A stretch of DNA of 64,000 nucleotides, taken from Lewinellaceae bacterium. Its GTDB lineage: Bacteria > Bacteroidota > Bacteroidia > Chitinophagales > Saprospiraceae. The stretch lies in assembly GCA_024644235.1 (NCBI GenBank), contig JAHELJ010000022.1, forward strand, positions 1 to 64,000, given 5' to 3'. The notes under the pieces were generated by a model. The model ran no database searches, was not told the origin of the DNA, and worked only from the letters and a program-made list of their open reading frames with translations. Positions 36,919 through 46,861 of the stretch are shown here, piece by piece; positions within the stretch are counted from its first letter, which is position 1; each line of letters begins with the position of its first letter. The translations under genes were made by a program, and so were the position numbers.

Positions 36919-37133
36919 AGCATTGTTTCAATATTTAGGTTTCGAATAGGATACTTTCTAATTAACTGAATATGGCATCCCACTATAACTAAAGTTTACT
37001 AAGGGGATCTGATTTTGACATATTTCAACATAGTGATTTTTCGGAGTTTCCTGAGTGACAAAAGAATCATGCAGGAACTTGAGGCTGGTCATTGACAAAG
37101 GAATTCGCTGATAGCATATTGAAATCAAAAGTC

Positions 37134-37607
37134 ATGCAAACAAAGCTATTGAAAGCCTTGTTAATTGCAGTTTTCGCGCTGATCGGTTGTGCTAAGGATA
37201 GTGAGGTTCAAGTATCTCAAATTAGTGACAATATAGTGGAGTACACTGTGCAATGCCTCAGTGCATCTTGGGAATTGAACAACGATTCAACAGCCATATT
37301 TCCAGGAGAACCATTTGTTGTTTTCGATCTCACTCTTGATGAAGAAGGAAGCTTCAAGCTACTATACAGCGTGGAAGAGCAAGCCACGCAAAGTTCAAGT
37401 GGGAAATACTATCTGGACTGGCGCCAGACGTCATTCACCCCTTTAGGGCCTAAGACCAAGGGCTTGTATGCGATAGATTTTGTCCCTTCGTTAGGAACTG
37501 CTGGCACACCATTTAAAGCACTTCATCCATTTTGTGGCGCTCACTTACATTTTTCGGTCGAGGGACTATTGGATGAACCTGTATGGGTACAACTGCGAAA
37601 GGGATAA
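37134..37607 (+). CDS. Hypothetical lipoprotein, 157 residues
   Basis: Starting at ATG 37134 gives a lipoprotein signal (LLKALLIAVFALIGC). The mature beta-rich domain (VEYTVQCLSASWELNNDSTA, GEPFVVFDLTLDEEG, and a closing VEGLLDEPVWVQLRKG) has no family I can name. An upstream ATG at 37092 is in frame but gives no signal at its N-terminus. It is 215 bases after the lipoprotein pair. Confidence 0.65.
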   Translation: MQTKLLKALLIAVFALIGCAKDSEVQVSQISDNIVEYTVQCLSASWELNNDSTAIFPGEPFVVFDLTLDEEGSFKLLYSVEEQATQSSSGKYYLDWRQTSFTPLGPKTKGLYAIDFVPSLGTAGTPFKALHPFCGAHLHFSVEGLLDEPVWVQLRKG

Positions 37608-37659
37608 TGTAAGAAGCTTTTTTGCAGGCTCATTATCATTTGCTGTGTGATACTAATTG

Positions 37660-38385
37660 ATGTTTCACAGACGAACCTCATTGTCCAGCAAACGACTTCT
37701 TGTGATGGTCTGGAATATTAAGAGTGGTGGCAGCAGGGAATCAAATGCAATTCCAAACCTTGCACCATTGGCTAAAAATGCACTTATGGAAGGCGCCCAG
37801 GCCAAGACGATGATGCCTCCTGCTACTGAGCAGGGCTTCACCTGGGCCTTTGCCCGCAGGCGATTCGAGGAAGCGTGTACTGCTAGTCATTTACCGGTGG
37901 TCATTTATCAAACCCGGTACGAAACGGAAACATTGGTCCAGTTGGCAAGCTCGTTTCCGGTGGTTGGCGTCAAAGAAGGCAGCAAAGACCCTCTGACTTT
38001 TGAGAGAAACCTTCGGGCATTGCGAGATCTGAAAAAGAATATTGCGGTCTGGTCTACGCATAGTAAGTGGTTACTCGCCGATTTGGCTATCGGTGCCGAC
38101 GGGATTTTGTCCGGTATGGGCAGTGTTGCAGCTGATCTTCACGTAGCCCTTGCCAAAGCTGTCGACCGCTCAGACTTAAAGGCGGCTAGAAAAATCAGTG
38201 ATCGTATCTTTCCCTTAGTGGAGGCCTTTTATCGTCCGGGGCAGGATGCCCATATACGCATGAAATATGCGCTCAAGAAGCTGGGTCGTCAAAAGCATGA
38301 TTTTGTGCGGCCTCCTCTTCGGCCCCTTGATGCTGATGATCGTTCAAGAATCGACCAGGCCCTGATACAGAGTGGGCTTTTATAA
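37660..38385 (+). pseudogene. 5'-truncated second copy of the DHDPS-family gene
   Basis: From about 37727 the protein matches residues ~119-333 of the gene at 33435 (NAIPNLAPLAKNALMEGAQA, VVGVKEGSKD with the catalytic Lys, and to the end RIDQALIQSGLL), with mostly silent and conservative differences. The first ~25 codons from 37660 are unrelated. The barrel's first half is missing, so it cannot fold as a family enzyme, though its frame is open and it was under some constraint until recently. It looks like an unequal-recombination product or insertion remnant. Confidence 0.82.
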
Positions 38386-38833
38386 GATCGGAATGGACTG
38401 ATTAAATGAATCTTTTACAGGCTCCGCACTTGGGCAAATTATTGGAAACTAAGATAGGGATTTAAGACAAGCCTCGGAGAGCGATGTGTTATCATCATTG
38501 GCTTTCGTATATTAATTGTTGTACCGTGTCGTGCTCCCAGCGACTGGGAATGCCAGGATACCAAATTTCTTTAGGCCCAAGTCATAATCGGTTCTCATAG
38601 GGGTATTTGATCTTAAACCGCTTTTTCCGCAAGGGCAGTATTCTTCTGGCTGCACGTTCCTGGATAATTAATTTTAAAGCTTGATAATTTTGGTGCTTTT
38701 CAGGAACTTAATGTACCTTATAGTGCTATCCTCTATACTGTTTCTCAGTTTTTTCCGTCACCTTCTGTAACAATGATACAGTCATCTTCTTTAGGTTACG
38801 CTTTGCCAGTTAATCAAATAATATATCAATAGC
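38386..38833. other. 448-base gap without a supported gene
   Basis: AT-rich with no open frame that I recognise. One plus-strand frame reads PSDWECQDTKFL over ~12 codons (near 38540), possibly a gene scrap. Confidence 0.35.
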
Positions 38834-40636
38834 ATGAAAACACTTGAGAACCTATTTGTGACGTCAGTCGTTAAACTCACCTTTTTGACCGTGCTTTTTC
38901 TGGCCTTTTCGTGCAGCCCGGACCTGCTGATGGAGGTTGAAGAAGATCTGGATACAGCAAATGCCATATCGAGCTCTACGAATGAAATAAGAGCATTAAA
39001 TGCTGATTTGAAGGTGTTAGTCAGAGGCGCTGCTCTGAATGCTGCCAATGGTATTGACGTGGGATCCGATGGCCATCTTTACATCGCGAGTGTCAATGGT
39101 CAGGAAATTGTTGTGATGAACAAGAATAACGGTAAAATCATTGACCGTATAACAGAAAAGGTGGAAGGTCCCGATGATCTAGTGTTTAGTCCGGATGGAT
39201 TGTTCCTCTACTGGACGGACATCCTGACTGGATTTGTAAGAAGATTGGATATGAATACTGGGGCCATTAAAGAGCTCTTTGTTGCACCGGGAGTGAATCC
39301 GATTACGTTCTCAGGTGACGGGGAGCGTCTCTTCGTGGCACTTGATTTTCTGGGTGACGGTCTATATGAGCTTGATCCTGAGCTAAATTCTGCACGACCT
39401 ATAGTCGTATGTTCCGATCCAAATAATCCCTTCTGTCTTGGGTTCTTGAATTCATTCAACTACCGTGAGGAGGACGGGCGCTTGTACGGACCGTTGTTTG
39501 CAGCTAATCTGGTGATCAGTGTGAATGTCGATCCGGGTAATTTACCAACGTCAGACCCTTACAATGATGCAGACCTGGACCTAAAAATAGTGGCAGGTCT
39601 CGACGGAGCATTTGAAAATCCTGCTGCTGCCAAATTCGGCCCGGATAGAAAGCTCTATGTACTAGATCAGGCAGGCGAGGTTTGGAAGGTAAATCCAGAC
39701 GGTGTCGATGATAAGACTCTAATCACAACCCTTCAACCCGGGTTGGATAACATGACCTTTGATTCCGATGGCACTCTGTATATGACCAATAACGACGAAG
39801 GCTGGGTGGCTGAGATTCTTTCAAGCGGGCAAGCCCGAATCATCAGCCCCGGGGGAATGATAATGCCTCAGGGCCTGGCTGTATTAGCAGGCCTCAATAA
39901 CCAGGATGTCGTATTTGAAGCAGATCTCTTCAATTTGAGGCAATTCAACGGAACCAGCGGGCAACAGGAAAGTATTTATAAAGGCTTTTTGGTCCCTGAA
40001 GGTCCTGAATCCCTGATCTTGCCGATGAATGTTTCATCAGATGGGGAAGACCTGATCGTTTCTTCATTTTTTAGTTCAGGATTACAGGTCTGGAATCCAC
40101 AAGATGGAGTTAAAGAGGATTATTCCCACCAAGTAGGCGCTCCCATTGATGCCGTTCGCGTCAACTCCGGTGATATTATCGTTTCCGACCTATTCCTGGG
40201 TGGGGTGGTCCGGATGAGTGACAATTCTAATGTAGCACCTCCAGGTTTATATAGTGGTTTGGCTACGGATGGCGAAACGGTATGGGCGGCTGACTGGGCA
40301 AATGGCGATATAGTGCAAATTGATTTTGATGGAGGATCTCCAAGTACAACTGTTTTTAATCTGGATCTGGAAGGACCTGAAGGCTTGGCTGTGGATCAAA
40401 ACGGTACCCTTTTGGTGGTCGAGGTAGGTGCTTCCCGTCTTTCCCGTGTAAACGATCTGGCTACCGGAGACAAAACCATAATAGTGGAAGGACTTGAATT
40501 TTTTGAAGGTGGTCTTTCTATCTTTCCTCCATTTTGGTTCTTCGATGGCGTAGCCGTGGGTCCATCCGGTGATATATATGTTACAGGTGGTGGAGCGAAT
40601 GTCATTTACCGTATACCGAAAAATAAGGTGCGTTAA
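38834..40636 (+). CDS. NHL/SMP-30-type beta-propeller lipoprotein
   Basis: 600 residues. The signal ends FLAFSC with a lipobox Cys near residue 26. Propeller blades repeat: AANGIDVGSDGHLYIASVNG, GPDDLVFSPDGLFLYWTD, FDSDGTLYMTNNDEGWVAEI, GPEGLAVDQNGTLLVVEVGA, and the last blade DGVAVGPSGDIYVTGGGANV. The fold is that of gluconolactonase/NHL proteins; metal-ligand residues of lactonases are not clearly conserved. Location is the envelope. Substrate or ligand is unknown. Confidence 0.83.
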   Translation: MKTLENLFVTSVVKLTFLTVLFLAFSCSPDLLMEVEEDLDTANAISSSTNEIRALNADLKVLVRGAALNAANGIDVGSDGHLYIASVNGQEIVVMNKNNGKIIDRITEKVEGPDDLVFSPDGLFLYWTDILTGFVRRLDMNTGAIKELFVAPGVNPITFSGDGERLFVALDFLGDGLYELDPELNSARPIVVCSDPNNPFCLGFLNSFNYREEDGRLYGPLFAANLVISVNVDPGNLPTSDPYNDADLDLKIVAGLDGAFENPAAAKFGPDRKLYVLDQAGEVWKVNPDGVDDKTLITTLQPGLDNMTFDSDGTLYMTNNDEGWVAEILSSGQARIISPGGMIMPQGLAVLAGLNNQDVVFEADLFNLRQFNGTSGQQESIYKGFLVPEGPESLILPMNVSSDGEDLIVSSFFSSGLQVWNPQDGVKEDYSHQVGAPIDAVRVNSGDIIVSDLFLGGVVRMSDNSNVAPPGLYSGLATDGETVWAADWANGDIVQIDFDGGSPSTTVFNLDLEGPEGLAVDQNGTLLVVEVGASRLSRVNDLATGDKTIIVEGLEFFEGGLSIFPPFWFFDGVAVGPSGDIYVTGGGANVIYRIPKNKVR

Positions 40637-40838
40637 GATCCTTGAAAGAGAAGTGTCTAGCAGAACATTAAAAAGAAGCTAGATTTCAAATTCACAATCG
40701 GGAGGGTATCTGAATCGGGGGTAATCGTCTGCATGATCCAGCAACTCCAACGATTAACATCCCATATTTTTTAAGCCCCCCTCAGAGATTTGTGCATCGG
40801 TCCACTTCCTATATGTTTGCCAACTTTGTTTAAATACT

Positions 40839-41071
40839 GACATCTGTGCCACATTACATACCAATAAGGCATGTAGCTCGTCACAGCAATACCGCCATTT
40901 AATCTTCAATTTACGTGGACTGTCACTTAAAACACAAGTGACTGGCCTATGGTCACTTGACCTCGTGCTGGCATTCGAAACCACATTTGCCCCTTCAAAT
41001 GCTTCGTGCTCGACCAGCCCAGCCTTGGCCTTGACTATCAATGGTAGGCTGCCGTCAACTAAAGGCTGCCT
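40839..41071. repeat. Dispersed repeat B, copy 1
   Basis: About 233 bases similar to 51369-51594. Shared blocks include CACTTGACCTCGTGCT, TTCAAATGCTTC and GGCATGTA-CTCG. In both copies it leads directly into DUF1508 (YegP) sequence, so the repeat and the gene belong to one duplicated unit. Confidence 0.75.
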
Positions 41072-41104
41072 GAACAGGATATAGTCAAGTAGTAGCAGAT
41101 TTTA

Positions 41105-41169
41105 AATATGGAGACGGAATCAAGCCGGTGATAAAGAATGCACAGGCTGGTGTTATCAAGGATTTGAAG
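41105..41169 (+). pseudogene. YegP/DUF1508 gene fragment 1 (3' end)
   Basis: The DNA encodes a GIKPVIKN-type segment and GVIKDLK, matching the C-terminus GIKSVIKN...GVIKDLR of the copy at 51616-51945. All upstream parts of the gene are missing here. Confidence 0.7.
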
Positions 41170-41470
41170 GACCTTAAACACATAGGGACTCTCATATCAA
41201 AATGACTTAAATGGATTGGGAATTATCCGTCCAAGCATCTCTCCTATCCGTATGATGCGAATCTTTGCCTGATGACAGGGAATACTTTATCTCCACATAA
41301 CCTTTTGGATAAAGGGGATGTCGTATAATTCAATAGTTAACTAACCAACTGGAAGGCAAAATAGAATCTCTGCTGTTATGGGCTCATGATCTCACGTTAG
41401 AAGAGGTAAAGCCAGAAACGGAGTTCCCCAGACAGTAGATATTTGGCCCAATTTCTGTTGCTCTAAAGCC

Positions 41471-41705
41471 ATGGGCCTGTACGAGGTCATCGCACTACCA
41501 CGGGACGAGAAAGCAAAGATGGTTTGGAACCAGGGCGTGTACCTGTGCATACGCCCGTATAAGAACGGTTCGGTGAATCTCTATGGAATCGGAGACTTTT
41601 ACGTTGTACTACCATGAAGCCGAGAATTGTATTGAGGAAATCAGGAGTTTTCAAGCTGTGGTCTATTTGGAGCGATATCTAGATCGGATCGAGATCGAGT
41701 TTTAG
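41471..41705 (+). pseudogene. Broken small protein of unknown family (MVWNQGVYL family), copy 1
   Basis: ATG 41471 opens a frame with LPRDEKAKMVWNQGVYLCIR, NGSVNLYGIGDFYV, and stops at 41617. A second frame carries the rest, YYHEAENCIEEIRSFQ and LERYLDRIEIEF to a stop at 41705. Joined, this is a ~78-residue protein of a type widespread in Bacteroidota, with no named family or function that I know. A single shift between the halves makes it a pseudogene. A second, shorter copy lies at 52841-53080. Confidence 0.65.
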
Positions 41706-41713
41706 ATCAGTAG

Positions 41714-41980
41714 ACTGGTGACTCCTCCAGTTTTGCTCAGCTCAGAAGGGAAATTAGACTCACGTCAGATTATTCTCCATCTCTTTCCGTATTTGACAGC
41801 AAAGGCAACGTAAAGCGCTCTAATCCTGAGCTGCGCTGGATGAAGTTCTGTTTCGAATCTTGGCTAACCATTTCTGATAGGTACGGGCTGCACCCGTACG
41901 GTGCCAAGAAGATTTATGGTGATCATCAACCGGCCAAGACAAGGGTTGCGACCTGGGTGCCGCTGAGGAAGCCGACTTGA
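41714..41980 (+). pseudogene. Remnant, weakly like a phage small terminase (P27-type)
   Basis: A frame of 88 codons without a good start holds SKGNVKRSNPELRWMKFC, SWLTISDRYGLHPYGAKKI and ends VPLRKPT. The layout 'NPELR... helix ...GLxPYGxxKI' resembles the C-terminus of P27-type small terminases. This is a resemblance only; no other phage gene is present. Confidence 0.3.
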
Positions 41981-42203
41981 GCAGATCTTAATTGTATGAT
42001 GGTTTATATAAAGATTTATACATCTTTGTTAGCCTTTCCTTTTTTTGTTTCTATTCGTTCTTTCAGAACTTTATTCGGGCGATGGCCAGACCAAAAAGGA
42101 AGCCTAAATTGAATTTAATGATTGTTGCAAGAATCTATTGGTTGGGGATGGATGATAATATCTCCCGTGTTTAATAATTGTTTTCAGATTAAGATGTAAA
42201 AAT

Positions 42204-43277
42204 ATGCAGCATCTGAAGTATGATATGCAGAAAAACAAAGCGTTTCAACTTGCCTTAAAGAAGAACATTAAAGATTATTTCACAAATACTAATCAGCATA
42301 TTAAAGGGAATGGAATGATGACTTTTAAGGTGATCTTTTTTATTGCCTGGATGGTTATTGGCTATTGGCTATTGTTTTCAGCAACGAGTTTTATCCAAAC
42401 ATTATTGGGTTACTTGGTTTCAAGTACAGGTGCACTTTTAACTGTGATCACAGTAGGACACGATGCATCTCATAAGGCACTTTCAGAAAATAAGTATGTC
42501 AATAAATTCTTTAGTTACTCTTGGACCTTGCTGGGATTAAGTGAATATTTATGGGAGGCAAAACATCATCATTCTCATCATAGCTTTACCAATATTATCG
42601 ATTACGATCAGGATATAGCCCAAAGCAAATTAATACGAATGAATCCTCGGGAAACATACTGCTTGTTTCATAAATATCAGAAATATTATGCTCCATTACT
42701 TTATATCATATTTGGATTCTTTGCCATCACCTACCGGGAGTTTAAACTGTACTCGGTAAGGGAATACGGTAATACCTACTCCAAACATAATTTAAGACTA
42801 CTTTTCACTATTTTATTGATGAAAGTATTTTATTTTGGATTGAATCTGGCATTGCCGTTGTTGTTGATACCGATCCCTGCCTGGCAGATTGTATTGTCAT
42901 TTTTACTAACAGTTTCTGTAGCGGGTTTATATATTGTATTGGTCCTGGCAGTACCCCATATCAATCGCAAATCTGTCTTTAAAAACCCTCCTAAAAATGG
43001 TGTGATCCAAACAGACTGGTATTCCCACGCATTAGAAGTCACCGTAGATTCTTCACCCTCCAGCAGGTTTGTGAATTGGTTTACCGGAGGTCTTAACACG
43101 CACATTGTCCATCACTTGTTTCCAAATATTTGTCACATTCATTATCGGAATCTAACACCCATTGTAGCTAAAACAGCCCAAGAATATGGACTTACCTACA
43201 AGGCGGACAGTTTCATAAATCTCATCAAAGATCATTTTTTGATACTGGCGGAGTTTGGAGAAAGTCCTGTTAAATGA
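42204..43277 (+). CDS. Membrane fatty acid desaturase
   Basis: 357 residues. Three His boxes for the di-iron site: VGHDASHKAL (about residue 90), WEAKHHHSHHSF (about 115), and NTHIVHHLFPNI near 300. Four or more membrane segments lie between (VIFFIAWMVIGYWLLFSATS, LGYLVSSTGALLTVI and others). It belongs to the front-end/linoleoyl-CoA-type group but has no fused cytochrome b5. It introduces a double bond into acyl chains, likely for membrane fluidity. The gene is distinctly more AT-rich than the left half of the window, and it is flanked by DUF1508 fragments at 41105 and 43279, suggesting lateral arrival in the mosaic zone. Confidence 0.9.
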   Translation: MQHLKYDMQKNKAFQLALKKNIKDYFTNTNQHIKGNGMMTFKVIFFIAWMVIGYWLLFSATSFIQTLLGYLVSSTGALLTVITVGHDASHKALSENKYVNKFFSYSWTLLGLSEYLWEAKHHHSHHSFTNIIDYDQDIAQSKLIRMNPRETYCLFHKYQKYYAPLLYIIFGFFAITYREFKLYSVREYGNTYSKHNLRLLFTILLMKVFYFGLNLALPLLLIPIPAWQIVLSFLLTVSVAGLYIVLVLAVPHINRKSVFKNPPKNGVIQTDWYSHALEVTVDSSPSSRFVNWFTGGLNTHIVHHLFPNICHIHYRNLTPIVAKTAQEYGLTYKADSFINLIKDHFLILAEFGESPVK

Positions 43278-43278
43278 T

Positions 43279-43316
43279 CATCCTCTCTGGCGAAGCCTAT
43301 GAGCAAAAAGCAAGAA
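43279..43316 (+). pseudogene. YegP/DUF1508 gene fragment 2 (middle)
   Basis: Thirty-eight bases encoding IILSGEAYEQKA, with 33 identities to the corresponding stretch at 51684-51721. It begins directly after the desaturase stop codon. The rest of 43317-43607 holds nothing recognisable. Confidence 0.7.
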
Positions 43317-43607
43317 TCCGATATCGACTCTCTTGTATATCGTACAAGCATGCCTAGTGTAGACTGACAATGCCGCCACTGGAAGGAAATCAGGACTAAG
43401 TATTGACATCGCGACTAAGAAAATCTAACTTGACCCTGGGTTAGACTAAATGTCAACAGGTATCGTCAATTACCGTACAGGCATTCCCGCCAATGATTTG
43501 ATTCTGGTAAACTAGTCTATTCTCACCGACCATAAAAAACTGTAATCTTCGGTCCTACCCCCACCGAGGAGCGAAGCTTATTTGTTAACTCCAAAAAACT
43601 AAATCAA

Positions 43608-44627
43608 ATGCAAAAGTATTTCTTTTGGACAGCAGTGATCGCTTGTCTATTCAGCTGTTCCAAACAAGAAGACCTGAGGTCAAGGCATCAGTCTGCTAAT
43701 GATCCAATCATCCTCAACGAACTCAATCTCTCAAATCATGAGCTGGATATCGAAGTGATCCGGGCTCCTGTCGTACCTGATGGTACCAGTGCTCATGCCC
43801 TGACTGATATTGTGCTTAATTTTCGACATCTGGATCCGGACATTGACGGAATTTCCATCAAGAAAGACGGCTACCTGGAGGTGGTCCTACCTCCTGAGTT
43901 TACTAATATGGGTAATGGTACAAACACGGGAATCGTGCTGCAAGGCTGGCCCCAAAGTCCTCCCGGACCACCCCCTGGAGCTTTCGTGACAACGGTGGTT
44001 CAAAACGCCATTAAAGTCACCATGCTGAAGGACTTCAAGGCAGGATCATACGGACCTGGGCCGAAGCAGGTTCACCTCGCTCTTTTCGGTTTTAAGAATC
44101 CCGGTCCTGGCTTGTATCCTATTTCACTCTGTATAAGACCTGACCCAAATACGTCAGTGATGAAGCATGGAGTCGGAAACGTGCACATTATCCCCAAACC
44201 CCGACCAGCCGTAAGCGCGATTAGTTTATTCAGTGGGGGTGGTCCACCTCCTCCATTCAATAATGCCATCTATCAGGATGTTGGTCTGGGAGAGATGGGT
44301 CACACTGTCGGTCTTTATCTCTGGGAGTCGAGAGGGAAACCATTGGTAGGTGCCGATATTCAGATGGAGAATGATGTACACGGAAGAATCGTAAAATCAA
44401 ATGGGACTACTGCAGGTCATTTGTGGATATCACCACCCCGAGGCGCCGCTGCTTTCAATCTTGCTACTGAAGGACCATCAGAGGAGGGTAAAACTTTCCT
44501 CACCAACGTGGCAGTGGGAATTCTCAAAACAAAATTCACACCTGATCCAAATACGAAAGGTGAGTATCGCCTTTCGTTCAGAATGAACAATGGCAATACT
44601 CAGGATCTTTTTGTGAGGGTTGATTAG
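43608..44627 (+). CDS. Hypothetical lipoprotein, 339 residues
   Basis: The signal MQKYFFWTAVIACLFSC ends in a lipobox Cys. The mature part is beta-rich and Pro/Gly-rich (GWPQSPPGPPPGAF, SGGGPPPPFNNAIYQ), with VGLYLWESRGKPLVGADIQM followed by an extended C-terminus (TKGEYRLSFRMNNGN). The VGADIQMENDVHGRIVKSNG part looks like a carboxypeptidase-regulatory or Ig-like domain. I do not recognise the family. It precedes two Kelch-type proteins. Confidence 0.7.
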   Translation: MQKYFFWTAVIACLFSCSKQEDLRSRHQSANDPIILNELNLSNHELDIEVIRAPVVPDGTSAHALTDIVLNFRHLDPDIDGISIKKDGYLEVVLPPEFTNMGNGTNTGIVLQGWPQSPPGPPPGAFVTTVVQNAIKVTMLKDFKAGSYGPGPKQVHLALFGFKNPGPGLYPISLCIRPDPNTSVMKHGVGNVHIIPKPRPAVSAISLFSGGGPPPPFNNAIYQDVGLGEMGHTVGLYLWESRGKPLVGADIQMENDVHGRIVKSNGTTAGHLWISPPRGAAAFNLATEGPSEEGKTFLTNVAVGILKTKFTPDPNTKGEYRLSFRMNNGNTQDLFVRVD

Positions 44628-44709
44628 GTATTGAACTAGTATAACCCTACTTCTTTCGAGCTAGAAACGTCTTGGCACAACTGATTTAATGATTTTCTGG
44701 GATTAATAG

Positions 44710-46512
44710 ATGCAATTCAATCGTAAATACATCATGGTTAGTTCCCATCTGAAACTATTTACACTCGTAGGATGTCTCTTTATTTTCCTGATTATATCCT
44801 GCGAAAAATGGGACTTTGACAGAACGTCCTTTACTCAAGTTATCACGGTTGGAGCATTGGAAGTAGACTTTAGCTCTGCATTCCTTTTGGGAGATATTGA
44901 GGGGCTGCGAAATGTCGGGATTACGGCGACAGGATTTGTCTTGTCTGCTACTGTGGCAGATGATGAAAACCTGCGCTTGGAACAGTCAAACATTGATGTT
45001 GTTGCATCTCCAAAACAAATAGATAGTACCATTAATGAAGATCGAGCATTTGCTGCTCGGGCCACCGATCTGGCTGCTTCTACAAAATATTTCTTCAGGG
45101 CATACGTCGAGTTGGAAGGAGATGAAAGGGCTTATGGATCGATTGATACCTTTACTACCTCAAGTATTATCATCTCGACACCTGCAATTGACAGTACCTT
45201 TGAAGGTTGTGGAGATGAAATGACCATAACCGTAATTATAGAAGGTGCGAGGTCGTCTCCTGGCACTTCATTTGGGGTAGTATGGTCATCAGATGAGTCC
45301 AATATCTATCCTTCATTTGAATCTGGCAATCGCTTGGAGACGACTGTGCTTGGCCCGACAGGTAATATTCAAGTGCAATTGCTTGTCAACTGTAACACCT
45401 CCTATTTTCTTCGCGGATTCTATAAGACTCAGGTTGCCGAGACCTATGGACCTTTGTACGGCTTCACCACGGTGGTAGGAGGAGTATGGTTACAGAGTAG
45501 GGCATTCCCTGGCGATCCAAGGCAAGGAGCAGTTGCCTTTTCTGTTAAGGAAAAAGGTTATATCGGTTATGGCCAAAACGTTGGTGAAGATAGCTGCCAT
45601 AATGTGATGAACGATTTTTGGGAATTTGATCCTGAGAGAGAACAATGGGACCCGATACCAAACACGCCTGCCAGTCCCAGTGCAAGAGCTTGGGCTTTAG
45701 GTTTTTCCGCTGCCGGAAAAGGGTATCTTGGTTTAGGGTGCGATGAGGGGGAGATATGCCTCAGCGAAGAATTTTTAACACGTAAGCATGATTTTCATCA
45801 ATTTGACGCCGCGACAAAGCAATGGACGACTGCCAGTGATTTTCCTTCTAGTTTTTTTAGGTCTGTTCCTTATCCTGAAGAAGCAGCCGGCGGAGAGGGA
45901 GGTCATACGCCTTATCTAAGAGCATACTCCTACACGATTGGAGAGATAACTTATGTGGGTGGAGGGTGGACTTGTTCCTGGCTTAATCTCAATGAAAATG
46001 GTTCAGTAAGATTCACCTATTTTATCTGTTTTGATGCCCAAAAGAGTCTATGGGATCTTCCAGAAATCGGTGACTTTCATTTAAAATATGAGCCTCGTCC
46101 TGTCTCCTTCACCATCGGCAATAAAGGATATTTTGGCCTGATCAACAATAGAGAAACAGTTTATCGGGATAAATTTTTTGTATTTGATTTTGAAGAAGAG
46201 TTCCCAGAATGGACTGAGCTAAAAGAATCATTTCCAGGAGCTACCAGGAGATTGGCGGCAGCCTTTGCAGTTGGGGACAAGGGATATGTTGGTTTAGGGT
46301 TTTCACTTGAAGGGAATCAAGACTTGCTTGATTTCTATGAGTTTAATCCCCAAACCGTAGATTGGCGCAAGGTCAATGATTTCAGAGGTGATGCAAGATC
46401 GGAAGCGGTTTCCTTCGTAATAGGTAACATGGCCTATGTGGGACTTGGGATTGATGCAAATAGAAATGGTTTGACAGACCTCTGGTTATACGTTCCCGAG
46501 TTACACCTCTGA
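44710..46512 (+). CDS. Kelch-repeat lipoprotein
   Basis: 600 residues with a lipobox (LIFLIISC). Residues ~30-270 are beta-sandwich domains (GITATGFVLSA, AASTKYFFRAYVE) of fibronectin-III-like character. From ~275 on there are six Kelch-like blades with GYIGYGQNVGE, GYLGLGCDEGE, ITYVGGGWTCSW, GYVGLGFSLEG and AYVGLGIDANRNG. Such surface proteins often bind glycans or other proteins. It is followed by a second Kelch protein, and the two could work together. Confidence 0.8.
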   Translation: MQFNRKYIMVSSHLKLFTLVGCLFIFLIISCEKWDFDRTSFTQVITVGALEVDFSSAFLLGDIEGLRNVGITATGFVLSATVADDENLRLEQSNIDVVASPKQIDSTINEDRAFAARATDLAASTKYFFRAYVELEGDERAYGSIDTFTTSSIIISTPAIDSTFEGCGDEMTITVIIEGARSSPGTSFGVVWSSDESNIYPSFESGNRLETTVLGPTGNIQVQLLVNCNTSYFLRGFYKTQVAETYGPLYGFTTVVGGVWLQSRAFPGDPRQGAVAFSVKEKGYIGYGQNVGEDSCHNVMNDFWEFDPEREQWDPIPNTPASPSARAWALGFSAAGKGYLGLGCDEGEICLSEEFLTRKHDFHQFDAATKQWTTASDFPSSFFRSVPYPEEAAGGEGGHTPYLRAYSYTIGEITYVGGGWTCSWLNLNENGSVRFTYFICFDAQKSLWDLPEIGDFHLKYEPRPVSFTIGNKGYFGLINNRETVYRDKFFVFDFEEEFPEWTELKESFPGATRRLAAAFAVGDKGYVGLGFSLEGNQDLLDFYEFNPQTVDWRKVNDFRGDARSEAVSFVIGNMAYVGLGIDANRNGLTDLWLYVPELHL

Positions 46513-46861
46513 TGATACCATTATTCTTTCCTCTGCCCCGATGGATTATAATGTATGCCATGAAATTGGATTTATCGGATGTTGCAGCAATCGAATTGAA
46601 CGAAACAGTAATGGCAAAGATTTTGTCAAAGCTCTAACTGCTTTAGTGGCAAACAGCAACCACCTTGGCATATCGGTGGATTCAGAAGACCAAGGCTTCT
46701 TCAATAGGGATAACATATTCAGAACAGTTAACAATGATGTGCTACAAATCAATCAAAATGTAATAGGTGACCTTTTTTAGGTTTTAGTCACTAAGTATTA
46801 GCTGTATCTGTCACTATACGATAATGCCCCGATCAATAATACGAAACCAAAATGTCCAATT
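46513..46861. other. Gap with a doubtful short reading frame
   Basis: A 79-codon plus-strand frame at 46541-46780 has no recognisable features, and an equally long frame overlaps it on the other strand. Codon 1-25 of a third frame (starting MKLDLSDVAAIELNE, ATG 46559) reads like a gene start that is cut short. Nothing can be supported. Confidence 0.3.

Noticed and set aside
40754-41041. 95-codon minus-strand frame
   Set aside because: It lies within repeat B and is disrupted in the other copy, so it is unlikely to be a gene.
41992-42174. 60-codon plus-strand frame upstream of the desaturase
   Set aside because: AT-rich with no motif; the ending MARPKRKPKLN... is suggestive of nothing.
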